Of a DNA stretch of 15,526 nucleotides, positions 1 to 6,642 are shown piece by piece. Position 1 is the stretch's first letter. Each line of letters opens with the position of its first letter. The DNA is taken from contig JARYMR010000026.1 in assembly GCA_029907045.1 (NCBI GenBank), forward strand, positions 1 through 15,526. The letters are read 5' to 3'. The notes below the pieces were generated by a model, which was given only the letters and a program-made list of their open reading frames with translations, searched no databases and had not been told where the DNA came from. Position numbers and translations under genes: made by a program. The stretch is from Candidatus Bathyarchaeota archaeon. GTDB taxonomy: Archaea; Thermoproteota; Bathyarchaeia; Bathyarchaeales; UBA233.

Positions 1-118
1 AAACCAAACTCTCCTTTCTCCCAAAGTCGTGGCATACGCCAAAATTTAAAGCAGAAAAATTTTAAGAAGTTAAAAACATAACTCATAGCGACAATTCTAA
101 ATTGGGCGTGATACACAA
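1..118. other. Upstream flank of the hydrogenase genes
   Basis: This short lead-in has no complete gene. All three plus-strand frames are open from the window edge and close at 47-49, 63-65 and 79-81, so any one could be the tail of an upstream gene; none of the three short tails is recognisable. An A/T-rich stretch around 66-82 could hold a promoter for the hydrogenase, and GGGCGTGAT at 104-112 is a weak ribosome-binding-like sequence ahead of the GTG start at 119. An upstream MvhD-like or other electron-transfer subunit would be expected here but cannot be shown. Confidence 0.3.
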
Positions 119-982
119 GTGAAAGTTAACATAATTTCTTTAACATGCTGCGCCGGATGCATATCATCTTTTTTAAATGCTGGCGAAGCCTTACTGGAAA
201 TTCTTCTGGGTGATTTTGAGATAGTTTATTCCACAACCTTTGTGGATTTGAAGGAAATTTCAGAAGTTGATTTAGCCATAGTGGAAGGCGGAGTTAGAAC
301 AACCGATGACGAGAAATTAATTAGAGAAGTACGGGCTAAATCCAAAATTCTCGTTGCTTTAGGAATATGCGCAACCCACGGCGGAATAACAAGTCTTGGA
401 AATACATTATCTGTTAAGAAACTTTTAGAAAAGGAATATTCCATCCCACTTTCAAGCGCACTTCCAGAACTGAAGGATTTAATGTATCCTATATGCAGTT
501 TCGTCGATGTTGACTATTACATTCCAGGATGCCCACCCATGCCATTCCTGATAGTTCACGGTTTAAAGAATGTAGTAAACGAAAAAGTGCCAATTCGCCA
601 TCAAAGCGTTGTCTGCACAGAATGTCACAGAAAAATAATTCCAGCAAAACTTGATCGCCTTTACGGGATATATGAGAAAGAAGCAAATCCAGAATTATGC
701 CTAGTAAGCCAAGGCTTCATGTGCCTTGGTTCCTTGACAAGGGACGGATGTGGAGCACCATGCCCAAGAGCTGGTTTTACATGCTTTGGATGTAGGGGTC
801 CCGCTGACTCATTACTGTATAGGTCAAGGGACATGTACGCCTTTCTTGTTAAAGTAATTTCTAAAAGAACTGGAATTCCAGAAGAGAAAGTGAAGGAAGA
901 GCTTTACAATAACCCCTTCATTTTCCATACATTCATTTTCTCAAAATTTGCTCGTTCCAAAGCAAGGGAGAGAATCATTTGA
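119..982 (+). CDS. mvhG: [NiFe] hydrogenase small subunit, group 3 (MvhG-like)
   Basis: This is the electron-transfer subunit of a cytoplasmic [NiFe] hydrogenase; it passes electrons between the NiFe site of the large subunit and a partner protein. The 287 residues contain the full twelve-cysteine set for three [4Fe-4S] clusters. The proximal cluster has C11, C14, C84 (GICATHGG) and C138 (PGCPP). The other two use C166, C169, C194, C202, C211, C215, C222 and C225, within the typical CLxxQGxxCxG, TRxGCGxxCP and CxGCRGP segments. There is no Tat signal or membrane anchor, which excludes the periplasmic uptake groups. Length and motifs fit MvhG (F420-non-reducing, group 3c) best; group 3b delta subunits are similar but usually shorter. 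The GTG at 119 is the only sensible start, because the GTG at 108 meets a stop at once. The stop codon overlaps the TTG start of the large subunit, indicating translational coupling. Confidence 0.9.
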   Translation: MKVNIISLTCCAGCISSFLNAGEALLEILLGDFEIVYSTTFVDLKEISEVDLAIVEGGVRTTDDEKLIREVRAKSKILVALGICATHGGITSLGNTLSVKKLLEKEYSIPLSSALPELKDLMYPICSFVDVDYYIPGCPPMPFLIVHGLKNVVNEKVPIRHQSVVCTECHRKIIPAKLDRLYGIYEKEANPELCLVSQGFMCLGSLTRDGCGAPCPRAGFTCFGCRGPADSLLYRSRDMYAFLVKVISKRTGIPEEKVKEELYNNPFIFHTFIFSKFARSKARERII

Positions 983-2022
983 GCAACCATAAAGAGATAA
1001 CAATTTCGCCAACGACAAGAATTGAGGGACATGGAAAAGTAATCATAATCCTTGATGAAATCGGCAATGTTTCAGACGCATACTTTTACGCCACGGAAAT
1101 CAGAGGCTTCGACTACTTCGTAAAAGGAATGGAAGCGGAGAGACTACCGTTCATAATTTCTAGAATCTGTGGCGTTTGCTCCACAGCCCACATTATAGCC
1201 TCTGTTAAAACCATAGAAAGCATTTATGGAGCAGAAATAACAGAAACCGCTAAAAAACTTCGCGAACTCTTACTCATGGGACAAATAATAAGCAACCATT
1301 CCTTGGTCTTCTTTTTCCTAACACTTCCAGACTTTTGGTTTTCTCCAGAAGAAAACCCTTCAAAAAGAAATGTTTTCCAAATAATGCGGGAAAAACCAGA
1401 AATAGGCAAAAAGGCAATCATGCTTAGAAGTTTTGGAGCACAAATATTAGACGTTGTTGGAAAACGCGAAGTTCACATAATCTCTACTATACCCGGAGGC
1501 TTAATCACCCCACTCAAGGAAAGAGAAAGGGAAGAACTTCTCAAAAAGGCACGCGATGCATGTGAAATTGCAAAGGACGCTCTCGAACTTGGGAAGGAGC
1601 TTTTTGACAAAAACTGGCAAGATTTCAAGAGAGCAGGAGATTACAAAACCCATTATATGGCTTTGACAAAAGACGATGCTTTAGAATTTTATGATGGTGA
1701 AATCCACGTCATTAATCCTCAAGGCAGAATTTTATCTGAGTTCTTAGCGCAGGATTACATGGAGCATATAGAAGAAAAACGTTACGAATGGACTTATGCA
1801 AAATTTGCCTACCTAAAAACCTTAGGTTTGCCAAAAGGAATAGTTCAGGTTGGACCAACAGCAAGAATGAACATAAACAAAAGAGCAACAACAAGCATCG
1901 CCAATAAAGAGTTGGAGGAGTTTAAGAGGAAATTTGGAACTCCAACTCATGCAACTCTTCTTTTTGACTACGCTCGCCTCATAGACCTCATTTACGCATG
2001 CGAAAAAGCCAAAGAACTTTAG
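979..2022 (+). CDS. mvhA: [NiFe] hydrogenase large subunit, N-terminal part (frameshifted)
   Basis: This is the first 347 residues of the NiFe-site subunit. The L1 motif RICGVC (residues 62-67, C64 and C67) supplies two of the four nickel-binding cysteines, and the preceding EIRGFDYFVKG segment is typical of group 3 enzymes. The gene starts with TTG at 979, inside the stop of the small-subunit gene, behind a good ribosome site GGGAG at 966-970; no ATG occurs before residue 51. The frame ends at TAG 2020-2022 without the second pair of nickel cysteines, which lie in the next frame (DPCIKC). One added T in the CTTTAG run gives an unbroken reading of 347 + 125 = 472 residues, the usual MvhA length. 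A single-base assembly error or a real frameshift mutation is more likely than two separate proteins. Confidence 0.88.
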   Translation: MSNHKEITISPTTRIEGHGKVIIILDEIGNVSDAYFYATEIRGFDYFVKGMEAERLPFIISRICGVCSTAHIIASVKTIESIYGAEITETAKKLRELLLMGQIISNHSLVFFFLTLPDFWFSPEENPSKRNVFQIMREKPEIGKKAIMLRSFGAQILDVVGKREVHIISTIPGGLITPLKEREREELLKKARDACEIAKDALELGKELFDKNWQDFKRAGDYKTHYMALTKDDALEFYDGEIHVINPQGRILSEFLAQDYMEHIEEKRYEWTYAKFAYLKTLGLPKGIVQVGPTARMNINKRATTSIANKELEEFKRKFGTPTHATLLFDYARLIDLIYACEKAKEL

Positions 2023-2396
2023 AAGATGAAACCATAACACAAACAAACACAAGAGTTAAAGTCAAACCTAAAGGCGGAAAAGCCATAGGGGTTGTTGAAG
2101 CTCCTAGGGGGACCCTTGCCCATGAGTATAAAATTTCCAGGAATGGGCATCTAAAAAGTATGAAATTGATAATACCAACTCAGGTGAACAACGCAGCTAT
2201 AAACATTAACGTGAAAGATGCAGCAATGGAGTTCATTCAAAAAGGCGAAATCAAGCAAGGTCTCTTAAATAGAATTGAAATGGTGATAAGGGCTTATGAC
2301 CCATGCATAAAATGCGCAACAAGAAACGCTAATGAAAGCTTAAAAGTGGAAATACGAAACAGTGAAGGCAAACTAGTGAAAATTTTAGGAGTTTAG
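1998..2396 (+). CDS. mvhA: [NiFe] hydrogenase large subunit, C-terminal part (frameshifted)
   Basis: This frame carries the missing C-terminal quarter of the hydrogenase large subunit. It includes the family segment GVVEAPRGTL (residues 31-40) and the L2 nickel motif DPCIKCATR (residues 101-109, C103 and C106). The residue after which maturation proteases cut is Arg here (CATR), as in HycE, not the His of most Mvh/Frh enzymes; the 23 residues beyond it would be the removed tail. The ATG at 1998 has no ribosome binding site and sits inside the upstream frame, so it is probably not a true start; real homology begins near 2019, with ELLED read across the break. The gene end overlaps the convergent ferredoxin gene by 4 bp. 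A separately made C-terminal nickel-binding subunit has a precedent in VhuU of Methanococcus voltae, but that piece is far shorter. Confidence 0.85.
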   Translation: MRKSQRTLEDETITQTNTRVKVKPKGGKAIGVVEAPRGTLAHEYKISRNGHLKSMKLIIPTQVNNAAININVKDAAMEFIQKGEIKQGLLNRIEMVIRAYDPCIKCATRNANESLKVEIRNSEGKLVKILGV

Positions 2397-2584
2397 GTTT
2401 GAATTTTTATGGCTTGACCCGGACAGTTAACCTCGCATGTTCTGCACAAAATACAATTTTCTTCATTCACAACTGTGGGCTTCTTTAACTTTTCATTGCT
2501 GAAAACATAAACCGGACAAATTTCAACGCAGATTCTGTCGGCGTCTCCAACACACTTTGCGTAATCAATTATTATTTTAACCAA
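2393..2584 (-). CDS. Small ferredoxin with one Cys-to-Asp cluster ligand
   Basis: This is a 63-residue bacterial-type ferredoxin, a soluble electron carrier. The second motif is complete (C44, C47, C50, C54 followed by Pro). The first is altered: C11, then Asp14 where the second cysteine should be, then C19 and C23-Pro, with two extra residues between Asp14 and C19. Asp at this position is known from Pyrococcus furiosus ferredoxin, where it is a labile ligand allowing [3Fe-4S]/[4Fe-4S] interchange; the same is inferred here. The start is TTG at 2584; no other methionine or usable start is present, and GGGT lies about 8 bases upstream. It lies 48 bp downstream of copB on the same strand and ends tail-to-tail against the hydrogenase gene. 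Being beside the hydrogenase makes it a candidate electron partner, although it is transcribed the opposite way. Confidence 0.85.
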   Translation of the reverse strand: MVKIIIDYAKCVGDADRICVEICPVYVFSNEKLKKPTVVNEENCILCRTCEVNCPGQAIKIQT

Positions 2585-2632
2585 TGTCTTTACCCGATTG
2601 TGGATAAACTTTTGGGGGCAATTAAAATCTTT

Positions 2633-3955
2633 CTACTTTCTTATTTTGAATTTCTTTGGATTCTTCTTAAACTCTTCTTCACAGTGTTTTGAACAGAAAT
2701 AAACCATTTGCCTTTCATACTCAATTTTGCTGTAAGCAGTTTCTGGTTCAATTTTCATTTCACAAACTGGGTCTGTAACTAATTGTTTCTTTTTCGCCAT
2801 CAACTTCACCTCCGCTGGCTCATACTTTCTTAAAGTTTGAGCGTTAAACGCCACTATAATAGTGCTTAAAGACATAACAATTGCCCCTATTGCAAGGTTC
2901 AGATTTACGCTGCTAGCCGCCAAAGGCAAAGTAATAATGTTGTAGCCTGCCGCCCACCATAAATTCTGAACCATTTTTGAATATGTCTTCTTAGAAAGGT
3001 CTATGACTTTTGGAACATCTCTAGGGTCGTTTTTTACTAGGATTATGTCTGCGCTTTCGATGGCTACGTCTGTGCCTGCGCCTATTGCTATGCCCACATC
3101 GGCTGTGACGAGGGCTGGAGCGTCGTTTATGCCGTCGCCTACCATTGCCACCTTATAACCATTTTCCTTTAGATATGCTATTTTTTCTGCTTTTTTGTCT
3201 GGCAAAACTTGGGCAAAATAATCGTCTATGCCGAGTTCATTTGCAACCCAGCGAGCAACATCTTCAGAATCTCCAGTAAGCATGTAAACTTTTAATCCCC
3301 TTTCCTTCAGCCTTTTAACAGCCTCAAAGGATTCCTCCCTTATTCTGTCAGAAAGCGCCAAGGCACCACCAAGTCTCCCATTCACCACTGTGAAAATTAC
3401 GGTTTTTCCTTGTTTCTGTAGCTCTTTTACTCTCTCGTAATTTACGTTTATTTTCATGTCATTGATAAGGGTTACGCTTCCAACATAAACTTCGCTCTTC
3501 CCAACCATTCCATAAGCGCCTTTTCCAAGTAACGCCTTAAACTCTTTGGCTTTTGGAATTTGGATGCCATTTTCCTTTGCGTATTCTACAATGGCTTTGG
3601 CTATTACGTGTTCAGAATTAAATTCAACACTTGCCGTCAATTTCAAAAGTTCATTTTTGGGAATGAAGGAAACTATATCGGTGACGCCAAACTTGCCCAA
3701 AGTTAATGTTCCAGTTTTGTCGAAGACTATGGCGTTTACATCTTTAACCATTTCAAAGGCTTTTCTGTCACGGATTAATATTCCACTTTTTGCAGTTATA
3801 GAGGTTGAAAGGGCAACAACCAATGGAATCGCTAAACCCAAAGCGTGAGGACAAGCAATGACCAGAACTGTGACTGTTCTTTCAAGGGCTATGTCGCCAA
3901 ATCCGAGAAGAGACCAAACAGCGTATGTTATTATTGCAACTCCAAGAGCTACATA
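2633..3955 (-). CDS. copB: CopB-type copper P1B-3 ATPase, C-terminal part with YHS domain (frameshifted)
   Basis: This is the catalytic half of a heavy-metal exporting P-type ATPase. It contains CPH then ALGLAIP in membrane helix 6 (about 3836-3856), the phosphorylation motif DKTGT (3707-3721), TGD and GDGINDAP. It also has the P1B-3 membrane signatures: N-x6-YN-x4-P (LWWAAGYNIITLP) in helix 7 and MSxST in helix 8. CPH with these motifs marks the CopB subgroup (Cu2+/Cu+/Ag+) and not the CPC-type CopA. The usual SEHP motif of the nucleotide-binding domain reads SEHV. After the last helix comes a YHS/TRASH-type metal domain: DPVC near the start and FCSKHC near the end. The frame is open back to about 3955, where it meets the N-terminal part; the first in-frame start codon (TTG 3841) is inside a membrane helix and is not a real start. 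Confidence 0.88.
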   Translation of the reverse strand, partial: YVALGVAIITYAVWSLLGFGDIALERTVTVLVIACPHALGLAIPLVVALSTSITAKSGILIRDRKAFEMVKDVNAIVFDKTGTLTLGKFGVTDIVSFIPKNELLKLTASVEFNSEHVIAKAIVEYAKENGIQIPKAKEFKALLGKGAYGMVGKSEVYVGSVTLINDMKINVNYERVKELQKQGKTVIFTVVNGRLGGALALSDRIREESFEAVKRLKERGLKVYMLTGDSEDVARWVANELGIDDYFAQVLPDKKAEKIAYLKENGYKVAMVGDGINDAPALVTADVGIAIGAGTDVAIESADIILVKNDPRDVPKVIDLSKKTYSKMVQNLWWAAGYNIITLPLAASSVNLNLAIGAIVMSLSTIIVAFNAQTLRKYEPAEVKLMAKKKQLVTDPVCEMKIEPETAYSKIEYERQMVYFCSKHCEEEFKKNPKKFKIRK

Positions 3956-4799
3956 AAAAGAGAAGCGCTGCAGCCCTATTCGCTAAATCTTGAGTTCGCG
4001 ACTTGCTTTCTTGAGCTTGCCTAACAAGCTTTATCACTTGAGATAGGTAGGTTTCCTCCCCAGTCTTTTCTATGCGCACTTTCAAGACGCCTTCTTCGTT
4101 TATTGCACCACCAATGACTTTATCATTTATGCCTTTGTGAATGGGCTTAGATTCGCCTGTTAACAAAGCCTCGTTGACTGAGGATTCACCTTCAACTACG
4201 ATGCCATCTGATGGTATTTTCTCGCCTGGGCGCACAAGAACTTTGTCGCCGACATGTAACTCTGAAACTGGAACTTCTTCAATTTCGCCGTTTTTTAGAC
4301 GATGGGCTGTGGTTGGCATTATTCTAACAAGTTCTTCAAGCGCCATTGAAGCTCCCATAACGCTTTTGGCTTCTATCCAATGCCCCAAAAGCATAACATC
4401 TATAAGCGTGGCGAGTTCCCAAAAGAAATCCATGCCTAAAGGAAGGAAAACCGTTCCAGCAGAGTATAAGAAGGCTACTGTTATGGCTGTTCCTATAAGC
4501 GTCATCATCCCAGGCTGCCGAGCCTTTATCTCATCCACTAATCCTTTTAGAAAGGGCCATCCACCATAGACGTAAACAATCAGGGATAGGAAGAGTAGAA
4601 TTTCTTTTCTGAATGGTATTTGTAATGCTTGGAGTATCGGAAACCATGTTTGTATCATTTCAGATAGAAGCAGAATTGGCGTTGTGAGAATGAGGGAAAA
4701 CAAGAGCTTGTTTTTAAATTCTTGAATGTGGTGGGCATGGTGTTGATGTTGCATTTTATCACTTGTTGTTGTACGATTGTTAAATATGCCATACGTCAT
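3882..4799 (-). CDS. copB: CopB-type copper P1B-3 ATPase, N-terminal part (frameshifted)
   Basis: This is the front half of the copper ATPase. A His-rich N-terminus (HQHHAHH, residues 18-24) typical of CopB is followed by four membrane segments (about 33-52, 67-82, 99-118, 124-142) and the actuator domain with TGES (214-217). After ANRAAALLF (about residue 281) the frame departs from the family and ends 25 residues later. Removing one T from the five-T run at 3955-3959 (A5 on the plus strand) gives LFYVALGVA and joins the catalytic half, restoring a protein of roughly 705-720 residues, normal for CopB. ATG 4799 is the longest start; ATG 4754 (MQHQHHAHH) is more likely, because AGTGAT precedes it, a TATA-like ATATTTAA lies at 4780-4787, and the first 15 residues look non-coding. 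That start would leave the shared 16-bp motif (4785-4800) in the promoter. Confidence 0.86.
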   Translation of the reverse strand: MTYGIFNNRTTTSDKMQHQHHAHHIQEFKNKLLFSLILTTPILLLSEMIQTWFPILQALQIPFRKEILLFLSLIVYVYGGWPFLKGLVDEIKARQPGMMTLIGTAITVAFLYSAGTVFLPLGMDFFWELATLIDVMLLGHWIEAKSVMGASMALEELVRIMPTTAHRLKNGEIEEVPVSELHVGDKVLVRPGEKIPSDGIVVEGESSVNEALLTGESKPIHKGINDKVIGGAINEEGVLKVRIEKTGEETYLSQVIKLVRQAQESKSRTQDLANRAAALLFLCSSWSCNNNIRCLVSSRIWRHSP

Positions 4800-4800
4800 A
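4785..4800. promoter_or_regulatory. Candidate operator in the copB promoter, shared with 7247-7262
   Basis: The plus strand reads TATGCCATACGTCATA. The same 16 bases with one change (T for A at position 7) occur at 7247-7262 in front of the nicotinamidase-like gene. The outer bases form a dyad (TATGxC and GxCATA), which suits a dimeric regulator. Here the motif lies just upstream of a TATA-like sequence if copB starts at 4754. Function is inferred only from position, symmetry and recurrence. Confidence 0.35.
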
Positions 4801-4856
4801 AAAACTTATCGGTTAACAAACGAAAAAGAACATGAATCTTCATTAATTATATTGTT

Positions 4857-5336
4857 TTAGCCTCCAGGAGCACCATGGAAGGGAACGTTCTTCCAGAGCA
4901 AATCCCACCAGTCAGCCTCTGTTATGGCTTCGCCACGAACAAGAATCTCCAAAACCATTTTTAACAGTGCATGATGCCTCTTCTCATCCTCCAAAATGGC
5001 GCTTAAAAGAAGCCTAACCTTCTCATCTTCAACTGTCGGTAAAACATCACCAATTTTCTTTATAAGCTCAGCTTCCATTCGTATGTGTTTTTCCACAACC
5101 GCTTTCTGCTTGTCTAATTGCTCTTGCGTGATAGCTTGGGAAACCCTTGTTAAGAGTTCTGTGGCTGCAGCATACATTTCAGCATGCTTCAATGAATCCA
5201 GAGAGATACCCTTCAAGACTCCTTTTACGGGCGGGTTTTTCATGTCAATTAATGCATTGTTCAGCGAATCCACAATGTCATTTTCAACCTTAATCTGACG
5301 CCTCATAAACTCGATCAATTCATTTTTCGTTTTCAT
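4857..5336 (-). CDS. Ferritin-like / rubrerythrin-like four-helix protein
   Basis: This is a nearly all-helical protein of about 159 residues with spaced Glu and His residues typical of ferritin-like di-iron bundles. In the longer 164-residue reading from GTG 5351 the candidate ligands are E23 in helix 1, D52-H56-E58 in helix 2 (DSLKHAEMY), E87-H89-E93 in helix 3 and EDEKRHH (121-127) in helix 4. The pairing of E and H on successive helices supports metal binding. Whether it stores iron, reduces peroxide or does something else cannot be told, as there is no rubredoxin domain. The start is set at ATG 5336, with GAAGGCGA just upstream; GTG 5351 is possible. The flavodoxin gene ends only 9-24 bp upstream on the same strand, so the two are probably co-transcribed. 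The C-terminus (WDLLWKNVPFHGAPGG) is unusual and glycine-rich. Confidence 0.78.
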   Translation of the reverse strand: MKTKNELIEFMRRQIKVENDIVDSLNNALIDMKNPPVKGVLKGISLDSLKHAEMYAAATELLTRVSQAITQEQLDKQKAVVEKHIRMEAELIKKIGDVLPTVEDEKVRLLLSAILEDEKRHHALLKMVLEILVRGEAITEADWWDLLWKNVPFHGAPGG

Positions 5337-5360
5337 AATATTCGCCTTCACTAAAACATG

Positions 5361-5804
5361 TTAGCTTATGTGCATAAGTCTTTCGGCAACCTTCCCTTCA
5401 AACTCTCTACACTTTTCTAAACCATCATGGTCTGGTATGTACTTAATTAAGAGCGGCGGTTCGACCACTTCCATTTCAAACTTATTCTTCAAAATTTCTA
5501 GAACCAAACGTGGAGCTTCACCGCTCCAACCATAAGAACCAAAGGCGGCTCCAATTTTCCCTTTTAAGGCGATTTTCTTAACAGCAGCCTCTTCCAAAAG
5601 ATTCTTTATATTTAATGGCATGTCATGATGATAAGTTGGGACTCCAAAGGCTAAAGCGTCAAAGTTGGCTAAATTTTCAACAGCCATATAATAGGCTATT
5701 TCCACATCAACCCCTTGCACTGTTTTGGCGCCTTCTGCCACAGCCTTAGCCATTTTATCAGTATTCCCAGTCCTACTATAATAAAGGATTGGAAACTTGG
5801 CCAT
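5361..5804 (-). CDS. Flavodoxin-like FMN protein
   Basis: This is a short-chain flavodoxin domain of 147 residues, a one- or two-electron FMN carrier in the cytoplasm. The phosphate-binding loop is SRTGNTDKMA near the N-terminus after the first beta strand (FPILYY). The later FMN-ring loops are PTYHHDMP and GSYGWSGEAP, both in the positions expected of the family. The start is placed at ATG 5804, so the protein begins MAKFPILYY as flavodoxins usually do; GTG 5813 would add three residues. A TATA-like CATATATG at 5831-5838 lies about 27 bp upstream, consistent with a leaderless or nearly leaderless transcript. It probably forms a two-gene operon with the ferritin-like gene downstream, a pairing of electron donor and iron protein. 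It could reduce that protein, but this is inference. Confidence 0.88.
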   Translation of the reverse strand: MAKFPILYYSRTGNTDKMAKAVAEGAKTVQGVDVEIAYYMAVENLANFDALAFGVPTYHHDMPLNIKNLLEEAAVKKIALKGKIGAAFGSYGWSGEAPRLVLEILKNKFEMEVVEPPLLIKYIPDHDGLEKCREFEGKVAERLMHIS

Positions 5805-5830
5805 ACATACCACGAATATTCATTAGTAGT

Positions 5831-5838
5831 CATATATG
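5831..5838 (-). promoter_or_regulatory. TATA-like box for the flavodoxin gene
   Basis: CATATATG (its own reverse complement) lies 27 bp before ATG 5804 in the 37-bp gap after the GNAT gene. The distance fits an archaeal TATA box with transcription beginning at or very near the start codon. No other evidence. Confidence 0.35.
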
Positions 5839-5841
5839 TTA

Positions 5842-6642
5842 TTAGAAGTTTTGGCTCGCTGCCTCTTTTACTTCTTTTTTGAAATTTTCTGTGTCCATGA
5901 AAAAAGTTTGTATTGGTTTAGCATTAACTATTAGCCACCAATTGCGTTTTATTGATTCTTGCGGTTTTTCCCATTCGTTTATCATTTCAATTTTTATGTT
6001 TGGCAAAACTTCTCTGATAATTTGTTCTATTCTTTTTGCGAATGGATAAGAGAATTGGCATACTGGTCCATAAAATATTATCGCCTTGTCCCTATCCTCT
6101 TTTAAAGGTTCATACTTCACTTTTGGAGATGGTTCATATTTGCCCTCGATTGGGAGGTATAGCATACTTCCTTCAGGGGTTGGGAGAAAACCATTTTTCT
6201 TGTAAAATTCTGGCATTGGAAGCAATTCGCCTGTGCTGAAAGCTTTTGCCAAAATGAATTTGCATGGTTTATCGCCCAAGCATGACTTCTTCTTTTTAAC
6301 ATCTAAAATTATTTCTCGCAATAATCTCGTGCCAATTCCAATTTTCTGCGCTTCCATTGTGGGATTGTAAATGCAGTTTATTACTAGAACGCCTTCTCGC
6401 CTAAACTCTTTAGTTACGTCTGCCTCTTCTGGGTAATAGAGTATTTGGGCAACGGGTTTTCCATTGTAGTAAGCAATTTTTGCGCATGACCCACAAGTGT
6501 TGAGCATTTCATGTAACCATTGTCTTTTCAGCGCCATGCCTTGCTGATGAATTGGGTCGCTGAGCCTTTTCGAAGAGCAAACGTAAATGAGGTCTTCTAT
6601 GTTTGACTCTTGAAGATTTTCAATTCTTACTCTTTCTTGCAT
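5842..6642 (-). CDS. GNAT acetyltransferase with YoaP-type C-terminal domain
   Basis: This is a two-domain protein of 266 residues. Residues about 5-165 form a GNAT fold; the acetyl-CoA loop is QKIGIGT (99-105) followed by helix RLLREIIL, and the fold ends with EFYKKNGF (145-152), the usual last helix and strand of GNATs. Residues about 183-260 resemble the YoaP-like C-terminal domain found on GNATs such as Bacillus subtilis YoaP. That domain looks thioredoxin-like but has only one cysteine in the expected place (YGPVCQFSYPFA, C195). The substrate is unknown. Several other cysteines occur (C50, C53, C90, C121, C127), including a CGSC motif at 50-53. The ATG at 6642 overlaps the end of the nicotinamidase-like gene by 16 bp, so the two are translationally linked. 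Confidence 0.82.
   Translation of the reverse strand: MQERVRIENLQESNIEDLIYVCSSKRLSDPIHQQGMALKRQWLHEMLNTCGSCAKIAYYNGKPVAQILYYPEEADVTKEFRREGVLVINCIYNPTMEAQKIGIGTRLLREIILDVKKKKSCLGDKPCKFILAKAFSTGELLPMPEFYKKNGFLPTPEGSMLYLPIEGKYEPSPKVKYEPLKEDRDKAIIFYGPVCQFSYPFAKRIEQIIREVLPNIKIEMINEWEKPQESIKRNWWLIVNAKPIQTFFMDTENFKKEVKEAASQNF

Noticed and set aside
1998..2022. Independent start of a separate hydrogenase C-terminal subunit at ATG 1998
   Set aside because: No ribosome site precedes it and the first seven residues do not match the family; homology resumes only at the frame break, so a broken single gene explains it better.
3841..3841. TTG start of a free-standing catalytic half of copB
   Set aside because: It would begin just after CPHA in the middle of a membrane helix; the frame continues upstream to the break at 3955-3959.
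4141..4569. 142-codon open frame on the plus strand opposite copB
   Set aside because: It is antisense to the actuator and membrane region of copB, shows no recognisable family, and its Ser/Pro-rich content is what results from reading copB backwards.
5365..5378. Inverted repeat CTTATG-TG-CATAAG at the end of the flavodoxin gene, as a terminator
   Set aside because: The stem is only 6 bp, lies within coding sequence and has no following T run of note; the next gene starts within 24 bp on the same strand.
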